Origin: Nematostella vectensis
Lineage: Eukaryota; Cnidaria; Anthozoa; Actiniaria; Edwardsiidae
Reading direction: 5' to 3'
Assembly: GCF_932526225.1 (NCBI RefSeq)
Contig: NC_064043.1
Coordinates: 12,956,085-13,020,084 of the forward strand
Length of the DNA: 64,000 bases
Position numbers and translations under genes: made by a program. Each line of letters starts with the position of its first letter. The first letter of the stretch is position 1. A model generated the notes under the pieces. It was given only the letters and a program-made list of their open reading frames with translations. It was not told the origin of the DNA and ran no database searches. Below are positions 11,079-24,600 of this stretch, piece by piece.

Positions 11079-12265
11079 CAAGTCTCACCCAGTAAAACCC
11101 AATCTCAGATAAATTAAATTTGATTTATATTACCGAAATTCCTATGTCGTACGTTTGTTTTGGAGGGAGGGTAGGGGCGTTGAATAGAGGGGGCGTTTAT
11201 TAGAGAGGGGCGTTCATTATAAACTTGTAAGCTTAGGGGGGGCTTTCATTAGATAAGAGGCATTCTTTAGATAGGTGGAGTTTATTAGATCATTTACGGA
11301 AGAAGAAAACATTGATAAATTTTAGGAAGAAAGTACATTTTTTTTATCTATTTTATTTTGTTTCCTACAGAGCACATTTCCATATGCACATATTCCGCTT
11401 AATTATTTATTACCTCGCGCAGACAATCGCTGAATTTGTAAATCTTGGGGGTAGTTTAAATATCAAAGAGAGCTATTTAAATTTTTGTAAGTTTTTGTTT
11501 TGTTTAAAACTTTTCTTGCAAAAACGGCAATATTCTTACAACAACAAAATTATTTAAGGACTGAAGGAAAATATATACAAATTTGTTAAGTAGCAGGTAA
11601 TAGCAATGGATATTCAGCAAGGAGTGAAATTTATATCAGATGGTGGTGTACACAATCAAGAAATTATTTTTCTTAATGTCCATTTTCAATGTTTTGCTAT
11701 TCCATTTCTTCTTTCCTCTTCTTTTTTTCCTTTCTTTTCTTTCCTTTTTTCCTTTCCTTTTTTTTTAATAAAATAAACTGTCAAATTAACAGTTTAGAAA
11801 CAAAAACGATCCAATGTTTATATAAGAAACCATACTGATTATTTGCGTACGCTTTTCGGATATTAATAATTACTGAATTTTCGGGTTTCTAGGACACTGG
11901 CAAATCTTTAGTACATTTATGAGATGAGGTAGTTGAAGAGTATTTTGTACAAAAATTACAATTGGTTTAAAATTGATTAAACTATGCAGAAACTTTCCAA
12001 GGACTTTTAATAAAGGGAAACAAGTAATTCTCGATGATTACAGGAATATATTGGTTATTTTTGTAGGCTCCTTTCAATAATTCATAATACAGCTACTGGG
12101 TAAATACTTCGTTCTTAAAGTTTTGCAATTAATTAATGATGACTTTTCTTTCTTTTCAATAGCAGCTTCTCACATTCGCCAAACTGTCATCTGAAAAGAA
12201 GAAACAAAATTGAAGAGGTCATACAAACTTCACTGGTGATAATTACCTAGTTCAAAAATCACCCA
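11079..12265. other. intergenic DNA and upstream region of the PAN/EGF/discoidin gene
   Basis: At 11165-11290 there are degenerate ggggcgtttatta copies related to the minisatellite at 3.9-5.1 kb. The rest is AT-rich with a pyrimidine run near 11700-11765. No gene is seen. The promoter must lie near the right end, but no convincing core element can be named. Confidence 0.4.
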
Positions 12266-15200
12266 ATGCTTTTCATTATTTTGGTATCTGTGCTTCCTTT
12301 TGCACGAAACCATGACATACTAGCTGGTATAGTAAGGGATACTTTTGAGTTCAACTTCGCGAACTTTATCAAACACGAGCGCTCGTACCTCAATGTAACA
12401 GCCCTAGTCAGTCACTTCGTGGAAGGAGAAGAAAATTGTGTGAAAAAATGCAAAGATAACAAAGCGTGTTTATCCATCAACATGGCGGCTCAGCCAAACG
12501 CTAATGCTTTACACTGGTGTGGTCTTCTATCCACCGATAAATACAACGAATCGATGAAGTTCATCAGCAACAACGAGTCCTCGATCCACTATAGCATACA
12601 GGTAAACATTTTTTACCTCTGAATTTTCAACCGTCATATATATCTAGTGTTGTAGTGCTTCTGACTCAACGATATTGATGTATTCTGCCTCAAAATTCAA
12701 TCGTTCAGATGTCTAAATATAAATATTAATATGAAAACCTAAAAACTAAACCACCGTGCTAATTTTTCAACGTTCAAACTTCAAAATTAAACCGTACTAT
12801 ATTTGTTGTGGTTGTGTGTGGTTAACGTCTAAAGTTTTTTATCCTTGCGCCCGTCTACGTTGTGGTTGTCTTTATCTTATAGAGCCCGTGATTTGTTTAT
12901 ATGGCAAACGATCGTTTTTATGTTTGTTTTTTTTTTATCTTATCGAGTCGTGTTTATGTTTTGGTCAAAACAGAGTGATATATTTTGTGGAATTTAATAA
13001 TTCAATAGTTTAAAAATGGAATCCGATGAAAGCCAGGTGTAGCGCGAAATGTTCCCCGACGCGAATCTTATCTTTCTAACTTACCCTTTGCTGAGTTCAA
13101 TGTTCTCATCAAACTAATTTTGGTACGGATGAATGGACTTGTTTGGGAAGAAACTTTCGCTTTGAGATTTAGTCTGAATTTGCCAGAAGATGAAAACCTA
13201 AGCCTTTAACTCTTGCGAGTAGGAATCGGCGACGAAAGTAAAACAAGACCGAAATGGCGGCTATTGGCGCAAAAAAAAAGACAAAAACCTTGAATTAAAA
13301 TACAATCGCTACGTATATTTAAAACGAAATACAAGAATCCAAGGAAAGCATGACGGCCTACGGCACCACAAAAAAGCACCGAAGTCGCTAAGCGTAAAAA
13401 TTATCTGTACCACAACCGGTTTCTACCTCGCTGGTTCAGTGATGAGCGGTCTGTTTCTGGAACTCACTTCAGCAACTCCCCAATGAGCATTGCTGTCAAC
13501 CTCCATGTTTACTTTCCATCCGGAGGAAGTCATGATTTCCTCTAAATTTGAACGGACACGCGTTTTAAAGTAAAAACTCTTTTCTGTTTTGATTGTCGCT
13601 GCGAGACTCGTGCGATATCGTTTTACGCGTGTCCGTGTTTATGTTCGTATTTTTGCGTTGTTCTGTCATATTTTTGTGTTGTTTTATTTTATAGAGTCGG
13701 TGTTTATGTTTATGTAATGGGTTATTAAAGACTTTTCCTATAAAAGCTTTGTTTATCAATGTAGTGCAATCTTGTTTTATCCTAGAGCCCGTGTGCAGGC
13801 GGGGCGTGTCTCCATGGAGGGACGTGTTACCCATCATACGAAGACGGAGACTTCAGATGCGCTTGCCCGCCGGTATACGTCGGCAAAGCCTGCGAGAAAG
13901 GTATAATCTGACCCTTCAAAGGAGAACCTTCGCTTGGATTTTCCGTGTTGCCGTAGCCAGGATTTTAAGCGGGAGGTTTCGTTTACCCTTAAGCGGACCA
14001 TTTTCTCTTAAAAAGCTTGTCCTACCTCGTAGTGGTACTTGATTCTTCCGATCTCCCGAACTCCCCCTGGCTACGGGCCTGGATAATAAAGAACATCCAC
14101 AGCTTTTATTTACATGAGCACAGGTTGCTAAATTTTCGCACACGGATTTTTAAAACGGCAGAGAAGACTCAAACACACGGCTTGCAAAGTCGTATGGAAG
14201 ATTACCGATAATCGAATAATCAGTGTACATCATCAAAATACAAATAACCAAAAACTCGATAACTAGAATTGCTTTAATTACACTTCGCATTTAACCCGCG
14301 AGCATTTCTCAAGCACGAAGATAATTCTGCTTTCCCTCAAATGTTTCTGTATACACATTTGGATTTCTTTTTAACTCGAGTCGCGTGTCAAAGTTGGGTC
14401 CAAGGGGGACTTTGATGTTTATCTTGGTAGAAAAGTAGAACCGCTGGGCCAATGACCTATTTTCTGGAGCTCAGCAATGGCTTAGAATGTGAGAAAATTG
14501 CCATTTTCAAACCTTTCCAGTTCAGTGAATTAATGCTGGACTCGAGCGAACTTGAAACATTTCTCCCGCCATATCCCCTTGTATTAATTCACATATGCCA
14601 TTTGTATTTGCCGTTTAGGCATGTCAAGCTGTGGTCAGGTATATCTAGACGTTATTTATTACTTTCAGCCTGCTCAGCGCCTCTTGGCATGGAGGACGGG
14701 CGAATTCCTGACAGCCTGCTGCAAGCATCTTCGATCTGGGCAAATAGCAGTGATTACTCCCCAGCTTACGGGAGACTGAATATGGTACAAGATCCAATTT
14801 CTTACCTTTACGCAGCCTGGTCCGCTTACTCAAATCAAGTAGGGCAATATCTTCAGATAGGTCTAGGGAAACCGAACATAATCACTCGTGTTGGGACGCA
14901 GGGTCGGGCGGAACCTTATAGTCAGTGGATCACGAGATATACGATCCAGTACCTACCAGAGGGAAGTGATGTGTGGACAAGCTACCTGGAGAACGGCGTC
15001 GTCAAGGTAAGACTTTTGATGCTCAGTCTGGGGTATTCCAAATAGTATCCTATCCCAATTGCCCTCCTATGGACCCAGAGTGAGTTATGGGTGAACGCGA
15101 GTCCACAGGTTTATAAGACAGTTGGTCGAATGTAGCAATGCGAAGGGAAGGGTAATGTGGGGAAATAAAAATAAGGACATCGAATAGGCCAAACCGCCAC

Positions 15201-15980
15201 CCCATCCCTACTCCACACCAAGTTGGCTAGCATGCCGTATATAAGGTTCTACCGGACTGCGTCAAGATCAAATTGTTTAAATAGATAACCTTTACGCACG
15301 AGGGAACATGGAAAATACCTAATTAGCCATTCTTTAAAGGGGAATACTAGATTACAAGAGACATAAATGATATCCGATGATACACTATATGGGCCCTGGC
15401 ACTTGGAAGACAATAGGTGCATTACCTACGGTGGAATGAATCATCTCAGCTGACTAAGCTCTCAGCTGCTTATGCGTCTGCAAGGGGGGCAGTAGTAACA
15501 GGACTGATAATAATCCACGAAATTCCCCCTTGTTTTGCGATCTCCGTATTAACTTAGAAAACCCGGTCAAGTTACGTTGCTACTACCCTGTGGCGCGCGA
15601 ACTGATCCCGGCGCGCTAGCCAAACCCTAGTAGACGTCGCAAAACAATGCACAATTAAGCATCCAAACATTAAGCATCCACAACATTTCGTGGATTATTA
15701 TTAGTTCTGTTTACTCTTGAGTCTGCAATCCCCAGAGCACGTCCAAACGCTTTCCTTTTGCTTTTACTGAACTTCGAATACTGAAGTTTCTTTGTCAGAA
15801 AAATAAATTGACAGTTTTTCATTTAATTTCCAGCAATTCCAGGGTAACAGTGACGGTAGTACCGTCGTCATTAACACTCTCGACCCAAACATCAAGACGA
15901 CAACCGTGAGAATCGTAGCTCAGGCATGGCATAATCACGTGTCACTCAGAGCAGAGCTCTACGGCTGCGCACCTCCTTAA
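12266..15980 (+). CDS. secreted PAN/apple-like + EGF + F5/8 type C (discoidin) protein
   Basis: Four exons, 12266-12601, 13786-13900, 14669-15006 and 15834-15980, join in phase to 311 residues. Residues 1-20 are a signal peptide ending near DILA. About 21-112 is a Cys-containing PAN/apple-like domain (ENCVKKCKDNKACLSINMA, HWCGLLSTDKYN). About 113-150 is one EGF domain with six cysteines (CAGGACLHGGTCYP, FRCACPPVYVGKACEK). About 151-311 is a discoidin/F5-8C domain starting CSAPLGMEDGRIPDSLLQAS, with LQIGLGKPNIITRVGTQGR, and closing LRAELYGCAPP. The architecture suggests an extracellular adhesion or lectin-like protein, as in lactadherin/EDIL3-type families. The start is the first ATG before the hydrophobic leader; AATAAA signals follow at about 16135 and 16200. 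No vertebrate orthologue can be named. Confidence 0.9.
13945..14085. repeat. short MITE-like element in intron 2 of the discoidin gene
   Basis: The ends are imperfect inverted copies: gccgtagccaggattttaag on the left, ccctggctacgggcctgg on the right. It resembles, but is distinct from, the 'gccgtagcag' family elsewhere in the window. Confidence 0.5.
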
Positions 15981-16432
15981 CAAGCAACTCAGTGGGGCGG
16001 ATCCAGATTACCACCCCCTCCCCACCCCTCTCTCATTCTGGCCGAGGTTTAAAAAATTGCTTAGTAGCTAGGAAGATCAGAGTTGCCGCACAGAGACATC
16101 CCTTGGCCCGTTTCAGTTTTTTAGCTTTTAACCCAAATAAATTGTTATTCCACTGGCTATAGGATAATTTTACTCCGAAATGACGTCTAATGTCTTGTTG
16201 AATAAAGCACGTATCCCTACCTAAACTGACTGTATTCCCTACACGTTACCTTGTACCACTTCAAATGACGCGCTTTGTAACCGCATCCCCAGCGGCGCGT
16301 TTTTTTTTTGGCGTGTGCTAAAAAAGTACTCAAAAGATGTGCACACGGAAAGAAATTTCGTGGGCATGTATTTTGAGTACAATACGTTTTCCCGTGGAGG
16401 GTCACATATCGCAATTGAAAAATGTTTCAATT

Positions 16433-16680
16433 ACAAGCAGAAACACACTCAGGTAGAGGAAGCCCAAGGGAGGGGGAGTTGATTCTTTTACATATGCATG
16501 ACGAGAGAGGGTCCGACGTATTGAAGCAGAAGGGTGTTAGACGCATCACTCGCGCTTATGCGCTGGTTTGTTGTGAATCTTGTGCTGAAAAGTTTTGAAG
16601 GTCAAAGAATAAACGCATCGTTTTCACGTTGTGAATCTTGTACTGAAAAGTGTTGAAGATTGAACGCATCAATTGGAACC
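16433..16680. repeat. dispersed repeat, copy 1 (related to 44.6 and 49.0 kb)
   Basis: Shared landmarks in order: caagcagaaacacactcagg, gggagggggag, catgacgagag, agggtccgacgtattg, gtgaatcttgtgctgaaaag, gaaggtcaaagaat, aacgcatcgtttt. The other two copies are at about 44646-44880 and 49035-49270. Confidence 0.7.
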
Positions 16681-16814
16681 TAAGACTCAGAAGAGACACC
16701 TGACTCAGAAGAAACCAAGTCTAAATTACTCAAGTCATCATCTCAGCACAAAATTCACAACGTTAACGATGCGTTCCCGAAACACCATTCTTTGACCTTT
16801 TAGCACTTTTCAAC

Positions 16815-17790
16815 ACAAGATTCGGACCATTGTCCGATTTCAATTTCTTTGGTATGCCATGTCTGGCAAAAGCTGCTTTGGACTTGTTAATCACACTGCT
16901 ACTTAGGGTGGTGCTCTGCCGCTCAACGTCGAAGTAACGGCTTTAAAAATTGGATATGTATCTTGTTTCTTGCTCATTTGTAACAAATCACAGGCTGCCA
17001 TCTGCCATGGTCTGGTTGGTACCTCATGTTGCATGATGCCTTCTCTGCGATCAAGATCTTGACTTTCCTATTAAAAATACCTTATCTTGTTGAACCCCCT
17101 TAAAAACATATTGCCTTTCTTAAAAAGATATCTGAGGAGAGTGTTCACATCTGATAGATTAGGAGTGAATTTTGATAGGTAAGTGACGACGCTCATTTTT
17201 ACTTGTTGATGGATTCATCTCGGTGATTGCCTTGATCTTGGTAAGATCAGTTTGGACTCTGTCCTGACTTGGCATGCAGTCGAAATAGCTTACATCGCTG
17301 GTTCGAATGACACACTTCACTGGATAAACCCTGCACCACGTTCCTGTAATCTTTAAAGTACAGTTAATAGTGTTGAAGTAGACTAGTTTTTCATGTTCGA
17401 GTACCATCACGCCTTCTAGGCCTTTATAGGTTTCACCAACACCTTCTGGGGGCCTTCTGGGCTGAGAGTCTGAGAAACCTGCGACCAAATGAAGTGCTAA
17501 ATGTAGATAAAAGAAAACTTTCTTCATGTAATTTGACTTGCCAGTATCCTGAATGCGTATCCAGTTTACTGAGATAGCCTGCTATGGAAGTTAGATCGTC
17601 AATGGCATATTGTAATGCAAGCGCCATGAGGTCTTCAGGGGCCAAGGCATAACCGAAGTTCCTTGTTTCCTTGCTTCACAACAATCAATTATGAACTAAC
17701 CCAGTCAGTGGGCTGGTCCACTTTGGCGATTACACCCATCTCCTCCATCATGTCTAAGTTCTTGTTTAAGCTTTTTACCTAGTGCTACTG
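16815..17790 (-). pseudogene. decayed Ty3/Gypsy retrotransposon (RT to integrase, internally deleted)
   Basis: Translations of successive minus-strand frames follow the Gypsy pol order. RT N-terminus: MEEMGVIAKVDQPTDWVSS (about 17690-17770). RT palm: LSKLDTHSGYWQVKLHEESF, then FGRRFLRL (about 17480-17580). Next, a region resembling LEGV...LVY, and TKIKAITEMNPSTSKNE (about 17170-17240). Integrase core: NKSKAAFARHGIPKKLKSDN (about 16820-16900). Frameshifts and stops separate the pieces and the RNase H region is largely missing. No LTR is recognised nearby. It is an old, inactive copy. Confidence 0.75.
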
Positions 17791-17799
17791 GTACTTCAC

Positions 17800-18622
17800 A
17801 AACATATTAAGTTTTCCCTGAAAGTCCCTCAAATATCTCTCTCTATTGTTCTAGATCACCGTCCAATTTTGTGGTTTGCTTGGGAATGTTCGGTTGGTGT
17901 AGCTGCACTGACAGAACAAGCTCCAGTAATAGCTTCAATTATAGACATGAGTTTAATTCGCGAGCAGCTTGAAAAACAATATATTTTTTCGTTGTCACAC
18001 GGGAAAATCTGTTTTGCTTACTATCTATGAAGTTTCAGACTGATCGGGAAAATTTTTGGAATATTATAGGGATAAACGTAAAAAGGGGCCAAAGTTTGAT
18101 ACACATATACTGCATTCGTCGATTGACTAACTAGCGAGTGATCGAAAACGATAGAGAGCAAGAGAGCAAAAGAATGGATATTTGACATTTTACACCGTTT
18201 TATTAGCCCTCTAAATACTATTAATAAATGACATACATTTGTATATCGATAACAAATGCTTACTTGTAGAATAAAACCCCGTTTACTCGAACTTTTAAGG
18301 ATTGAAAAACAAAAGAAAGTATTAAATTGTTGAAGTAATTGTGTTTTAAATGGATCCCCTTGTGTGTACATTGTTTTTAGCCAGATACCATATAGAAGTT
18401 AATCAGTCAATTTAAAAGCAAACATCCAAAACATCCAAATTCATCAATAGAATTTGAACTGATCACAAATTCTAGGCCAACGGGTATAAATAATTCGACT
18501 TACTTAATGCGTTCTCGGGGAGGTGGTTTAATGTTTATTCGAGTAAGCGGGCTTCTATTGTACCGTTTCTATCTTCTAGTGGGTCATACATGTTTCAGGC
18601 ATTTTAGCAGCTCAAGACACGC
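17800..18622. other. intergenic DNA and 3' UTR of the minus-strand vWA/TSP1 gene
   Basis: No gene is seen. A minus-strand AATAAA (TTTATT at about 18533) lies some 90 bases past the stop codon of the vWA/TSP1 gene and may be its polyadenylation signal. Confidence 0.4.
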
Positions 18623-21600
18623 CTAAAGGACAATCAGATGAGACACAATGCTTGTCTTGACTCGTGCAGCGGTTACACTGATGTACAGGGTGACAGGGGT
18701 TCCCTTGGCAACGGACTTGTCAGCTTTGAGGGACACTGCTACATTGCTGTACTTTCTCTTAGCGACCTTCAGTGGACGAATAGTAGACGCCTCGTCAACC
18801 GTCACTCCTTCAGTTGGGTTTATGACAGTGGCTTTGAGCTTGAACTCTTGCGTCGGACCGTTATTGTGGAGAGCGAAATGGTGACTTGATTTCCCTCCAC
18901 GCTGGATCGTCAGAAGGTTCTGTCCAATCTCACTACAAAGCACCGCTTCCCTAGCAGTGTATTCATGGGAAAGCCTTTGGAATGCGTTGCCGTCGTGGGT
19001 ACGTCCAGAAAGGATGAACTTGAAGGCAGAGGCAGGAGGGTCGAAGGTGGTCTCATAGTCCTTCATTTTTAATTTCTTCTTACCACCGGAGTGGAGGATC
19101 TCTAGCTTGAGAGAGGACTCGTCGATGCGAGATTTTTGGGGGATGATGATCTTGGCGATGGCCTTCTCTCCTACAAAGACAATTCATATTTTAAGCGCTT
19201 AACGTATTATTGACAGCTGACCCACTCTATGAGTTTTCAGACGGCTCAAACTAATCGAATACTTTACTGGGATCGCGACATTCTTACACTTATTCAGTAA
19301 CACGTGTACCACGAGGAGCTGTTCGGCTACACTATTTCTTGGGTAACACAGTGATTCTTATACCTGTGAGTGGATACTCGAGGGAGAAAATCGACCTTCG
19401 CGACAGGCGCTTGGTGAATTTCACGTGGAATTGGTTATTGGCGATGGAGCTGGCTTTCACCTGAGATTTCAAACGGTTTGACATGAGTTTGGGAAGAAAC
19501 GAATGCCAATTTTGTTTTTACATTGGAGCGGGTATCAATCAAATCCTGGTTCAAATGACAATTTCCATACCTCGCAAAATCAAGAAATTTACAAGAAACC
19601 TAAAATATAAAGCTGAAAATTTGGAGATATTTTCTTTCACTTAAGAGTAAAGCTTTCTGAATAATCAGTCGACTACAGGGCCGTAGCAGAGACTACGCAC
19701 GCCCCACCCCCTCCCCCTTCCCTCCCAATATTTCAACAAAATTATAGTCTTAATTATAAAGAAATGACCAGTAAGGTCGGGCTGTCCGCTATCCCCCCAA
19801 CAAAGAAAAAAATGTCCCCTACTGGTGTTCAAATAGAAGGTATCGTAACGTAACTCTACCTGGTAGGAAAAATCTTCGGTCTTTGAAGGGAACTTGATTC
19901 TCCACTCGCCGACTTTGGGCCTGTCAACGAACCACAGGCAGCTTCCGTACAATGTCATTGTTGGCGCCACAGGGTTGTTACTCGGGTCACGAAGACTCAC
20001 CTGCGCGATAAATACTTGTACGGTGAGGGGTGTTAGAGCCCGTAAGCTGGTGAGGGGGGAAGGGGGGGAGGTTGGCTGGCTTGGGTTGGGGGGAAGGGAG
20101 GGGGGAGTTGGCTGGCGGGGGTGGGAGGGGGGGTTGGCTGGCGGGGGTGGGAGGGAGGGGGAGTTGGCATGCGGGGGTGGGAGGGAGGGGGGGTTGGCTG
20201 GCTTGGGTGGGAGGGAGGGAGGGGGGTTGGCTGGCTTGGGTGGGAGGGAGGGGGGTTGGCTGGCGGGGTTGGGAGGGAGTGGGGGTTGGCTGGCGGGGGT
20301 GGGAGGGAGGGGGGTTGGCTGGCGGGGTGGGAAGGAGGGGGGTTGGCTGGCGAGGGTGGGAGGGAGGGGGGGTGGCTGGTGGGGACGCGTAAACACATGC
20401 CGCCTATTGTGTTGTTGGTATTTCTAGATGAGTATTATAATAAATAGACACTCCAAAAATGTTTTTGACGAGTAAAGCTTGGTCATTGTGACTTGAAGAT
20501 ATTCCTCATAACTGAAATAGAAACTGTGCTTCTATTGACTAGAGTATATGTTTGGGCTTTTTATGGAGGCCAAATCCCCAAATCCAAGATAAAGGCCTGT
20601 AGCCCTGAGTAGGGTACCGATATTTTTTTATGAACAGCTCTATGCAGCAACAAAATGACTTAGTAACAGATTCGTTTAACACTAAACAAAACAGTAACAT
20701 GGATACCAATTTATTACTGATTCATTTCTGAGACTTCTCAGTATTCGCAAGCTCTTGGTAACTACCAATGCTAGCCTACATACATTGTCTTAGTCTTTCC
20801 AGACTTCATATTTCACTTACCACCACTAAATGCAACTGGTCTATATACCGCCTGTATTCTGGTCAGTACCGTACGGATACTAACTTATTACTGATGTACT
20901 TCTGAGTATTCGCAAGCATTGGCAACTACTAACCCTAGCCTACAGACTTACATTCTCGTATTTTCAGACTCTAGATTTCACTCACCAACACTAAATGGTA
21001 CAGGTCTATTGCCTGGCTGTATGTACATCTCAGTACGTTTACTTCGCTGTTTAACTTGCTTTCTTACTAACCTTGCTTGATAGGCGCGAAGACGCGACAT
21101 AAACGGTCAGTTTCTCAACACTTTCATCGACAGGAAACGCCTTGACAGAGACAGAAGAACGTCGGACAATCTCCGCAAGATCTCGCCGACGCCTCTTAAC
21201 CGAGCTCCCAGCAGTGATCACGACCGAACCATCAAGATCGGAATTAACAATCGCACCAATGTTGCTGATTGCGGCTGAGCTGTTAAAGTACAGGCCACTG
21301 CCTGCCGTGTCTTCCATGATAGTCTTGTAATCAGAGTTCGTGCCGGGATTACCACACCCTTCTTTACTAAAGAAAAAGTTGACGGGGATCATGTAGTCAA
21401 GGGCTGCTCCGATGGACGTGTCAAGATTGTACTCGCCCCTGGCTTTGGGTGGAGCATCAGTGAAGACATACATGGGGGACATGATCCGAGGGTTGCCCTT
21501 CCAGATTGCATCAACAATGCCATTGAACGCGAGCTCTGGGCAGTCCCCACCACCAAGTGTTCGAACAGCGTTGATTTCGCTTTCGAAGTCTGCTATTTTA

Positions 21601-24600
21601 TCAGACTTCTGGATATAACCGCTTCCTAATAAATGGAAGCAAATTTGCGTCAATCAAGAAAATGACGCAAAAAAAGCTTTATCATTAACCAAGGGCTCCA
21701 TAAGGAGCTCTAGTGAATGTCTGTAAAACGAATACGATAATAACAATTGATTTTGATAAATTAGCGGGATTTGAAGGACATCTTTCTTGGCTTGATGAAA
21801 AAACTAATTCCACATAAAGTTTATGTGTCATAGTTTCACACTGTCAAATGCGATATTGTCATACAAAAAAAAAATAAAGAAAACTGTCAAAATGTCCCAC
21901 GAGAAAAATTTCCCACAAGAACATATCGACCACAGCTGTGAATGCCGCATTTACTTAAAACTAATACCAAAGCCAAATAATTAGTATTCAAGACAATTCT
22001 CGTAACCAAGAGAGCATAAGATATAAGAGAAGGACTCTTTGGTATTACCTGCGCGCCATGTCGATTCCCATCCTGGCTATTTTTTTAGTAACCACCACCC
22101 CACCACTGCGCGTGAAGATTTGCTAATTTTATTTTGCCCTACCCCCCCTGCGTGTTGTTGTTTTGCCAACTCGATAGGAATAAAAAGAGATCAAAGTAAC
22201 GCGTAAGAAGAAAACAAGTCTAGCTTAAGTAAGCAAGATTAGCAAATATACTCAGAGAAAGCTAAATCCCTGAATATTTTGACTGTTTCCTTTGTTTGAG
22301 CGGCGAAATCAAGTCAAGAGGAGAGAAAAATAGCGACGGGCGATGATAAAATGGCTGTGATACCGCGTTTGATTCAAATCTCGACTCCAGCTTGTATAAT
22401 ACAATAGTTATAGAAATCTCTTGAAACAACACCAAAGAAGTACAGTAATATTTTTCTCTTTATTTTATCACTATTAGAGAAGCTCAGATACAAATGCAAA
22501 TGCCAAAGCGCGGGGGTAGGGTGATTAAAAATGTTCACGCGCAGTGGTGGGGTGGTGGTTACTAAAAATAGCCAGGATGGGAATCGACATGGCGCGCGGG
22601 TAATACCAAAGTGTCCCTCTCTTATCTTATGCTCTCTTGTCGTAACATAAACATGATTTGACATGCAATCGTTTGGAATAATAATAATAATAATAACAAC
22701 TGATAATTTAAAATACTATAGTAGTCTCGAAGTTTAATTTACCTGGGTCATTAAACAGAGACAAGATGAAGTCAACCTTCCCTTTGCGTTCGTAGCCAGC
22801 AATAGCCCGAATGATATCTTTGGCCGCAACGATCTCCTTCCTCATGCTACCGGTCGTGTCGAGTGTGAAGATGAGTGACACATCTCCATTTACAGCAAGG
22901 AAATCCTGCATTTAAATGCGTATAAGAGGTAATCGCAAAAAAATAAAAACAAAAGAATAGTTATTTTAAGGAAAATAAAAGGAGAATATATTTTCTTGCC
23001 ATCGGTCAGGCTAAAGAGGATATAGAGAAAAGAGAAATGAAAAATACGAACAGATAGACAAAGGCAAGGGTCGAGGAAAGGGTAACAGAATAAAGAAGAA
23101 GTGCGGGACGGTGAAAGAGGTGGTGAAAGTATCCTTTTTTTTTTTCGCTTACTTTGAATTTTTCTTCTCCGAGGTTCTTCTTTATGTCGCTTATGATCTT
23201 GTCTGCTCGGCAGTTTCCTTGTATCTTGAGTAGGTATCCCATCATGCGCATCGCGTAGTTGCGTCCATCGTGCCCCATGGCGGCAACCAGACGCGCCATC
23301 AGCTCCTTCTTGCTCGCTTCTTTTGGCAGAGTATCGTCCATTGCTGCAGGAATAAAAAAAAACTCTCGTTTCTTCTGCCTCAAGAGATCATCCCACATGG
23401 ATGGGAATTCAATGAAATTCTTACGTTGCGCGGGGGATTGGGTCGAGTTGATAAGCGAACAGCATGCTGGGATGATTTTAGGGAGGGTTAAGAGTATTAA
23501 ATAAATTGTATTTTGCTTACCCTTTACGACCTGAACAACAGCTGCGAGCAGTCTGTTGTTGATGGTGACCTTGTCTCCAGATAACGCCTCGACCACCTTG
23601 TTCACGATATCATCCGCAGTGCAAGGCTCTTTATAAAATAAAATAAAAGTGTCATTCAGAACAGACTGGCACGTTTATTGTTGCGTTCCCAATTAGCAGG
23701 CTGTCAAGGATCCGTTATAACAATGTCTAATAATAAAGTTTCAGGATTTACGTTTTCAGTTAATTGTCTCATTAAAACAATCCTATCAAAGAGGCATTTC
23801 AAAAGGTCTGGCCAAATGGCATAGTTTTAAGGTTTAAGGAAGAATGAGAAATCTCCAAAACACAAATATTTTTGATAGAAGAATATGCGTTTCAAATGCT
23901 TGAAACGATGGGATCTTGCATAATAATGAGGTAAACTGATGCCTCCAAATTTGGTTATGACCCTAACTGGCTATTTCACTCACTGGGCGGACATTTGTCG
24001 GTGTTACACTCCCTCTCCTCCCTAGCGTCTCCCGCGCATTTCTTGCCGTTATGGGAAGGGGCGGGGCTAGTACACGTGCGTGTTCGCTCTTGTTTCCCGC
24101 CACCGCATGTCTTGCTGCATTTGGTCCATTTAGAGAAGTCACTCCACCCGCCATTCACTAAACAGCCAAAAAAAAGGATGAACTAAGGAAGACGAAACCC
24201 ACCCACCCCTCCCCAAAAAAAACATAAACAAAAACTGTTTTCCAACTACGTTCGCACTACTTTATCATAAGCCATTCTAGGCCGCTTTTAGCTTGTATAC
24301 AGCGTTAAAGGCAAAAATAAACATGTGCTTATAGCTGAAATGCCACAATAATCCGCCGCAGCGTCAACATTATACAGCATACCGTACACACAACGTTAGA
24401 GACGTGCGTTGAGGTTCTACTGATACCTGCGCATGCAGCCTCGCTACAGTGTCGCGTCTCCTTGGCGTCTCCCACGCATTTCTTGCCGCCATGTGCGGGT
24501 TTGGGGTTGGTACACGTGCGAGTTCGTGTCTGAGTTCCGCCCCCGCATGTCTTGGTACACGAGGACCAGGAAGAGTAGTCACTCCAGCCGCCGTTGACTA

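Noticed and set aside
10720-11088. Open frames through the first N gap
   Set aside because: Most of the translation is undefined residues from N.
18638-18889. Plus-strand open frames of 78-83 codons at 18.6-18.9 kb
   Set aside because: Antisense shadows of the last exon of the vWA/TSP1 gene.
19665-20447. Proline-rich and glycine-rich open frames on both strands (up to 243 codons)
   Set aside because: They arise from the G-rich minisatellite; the only real coding part is the exon 19860-20000 of the vWA/TSP1 gene.
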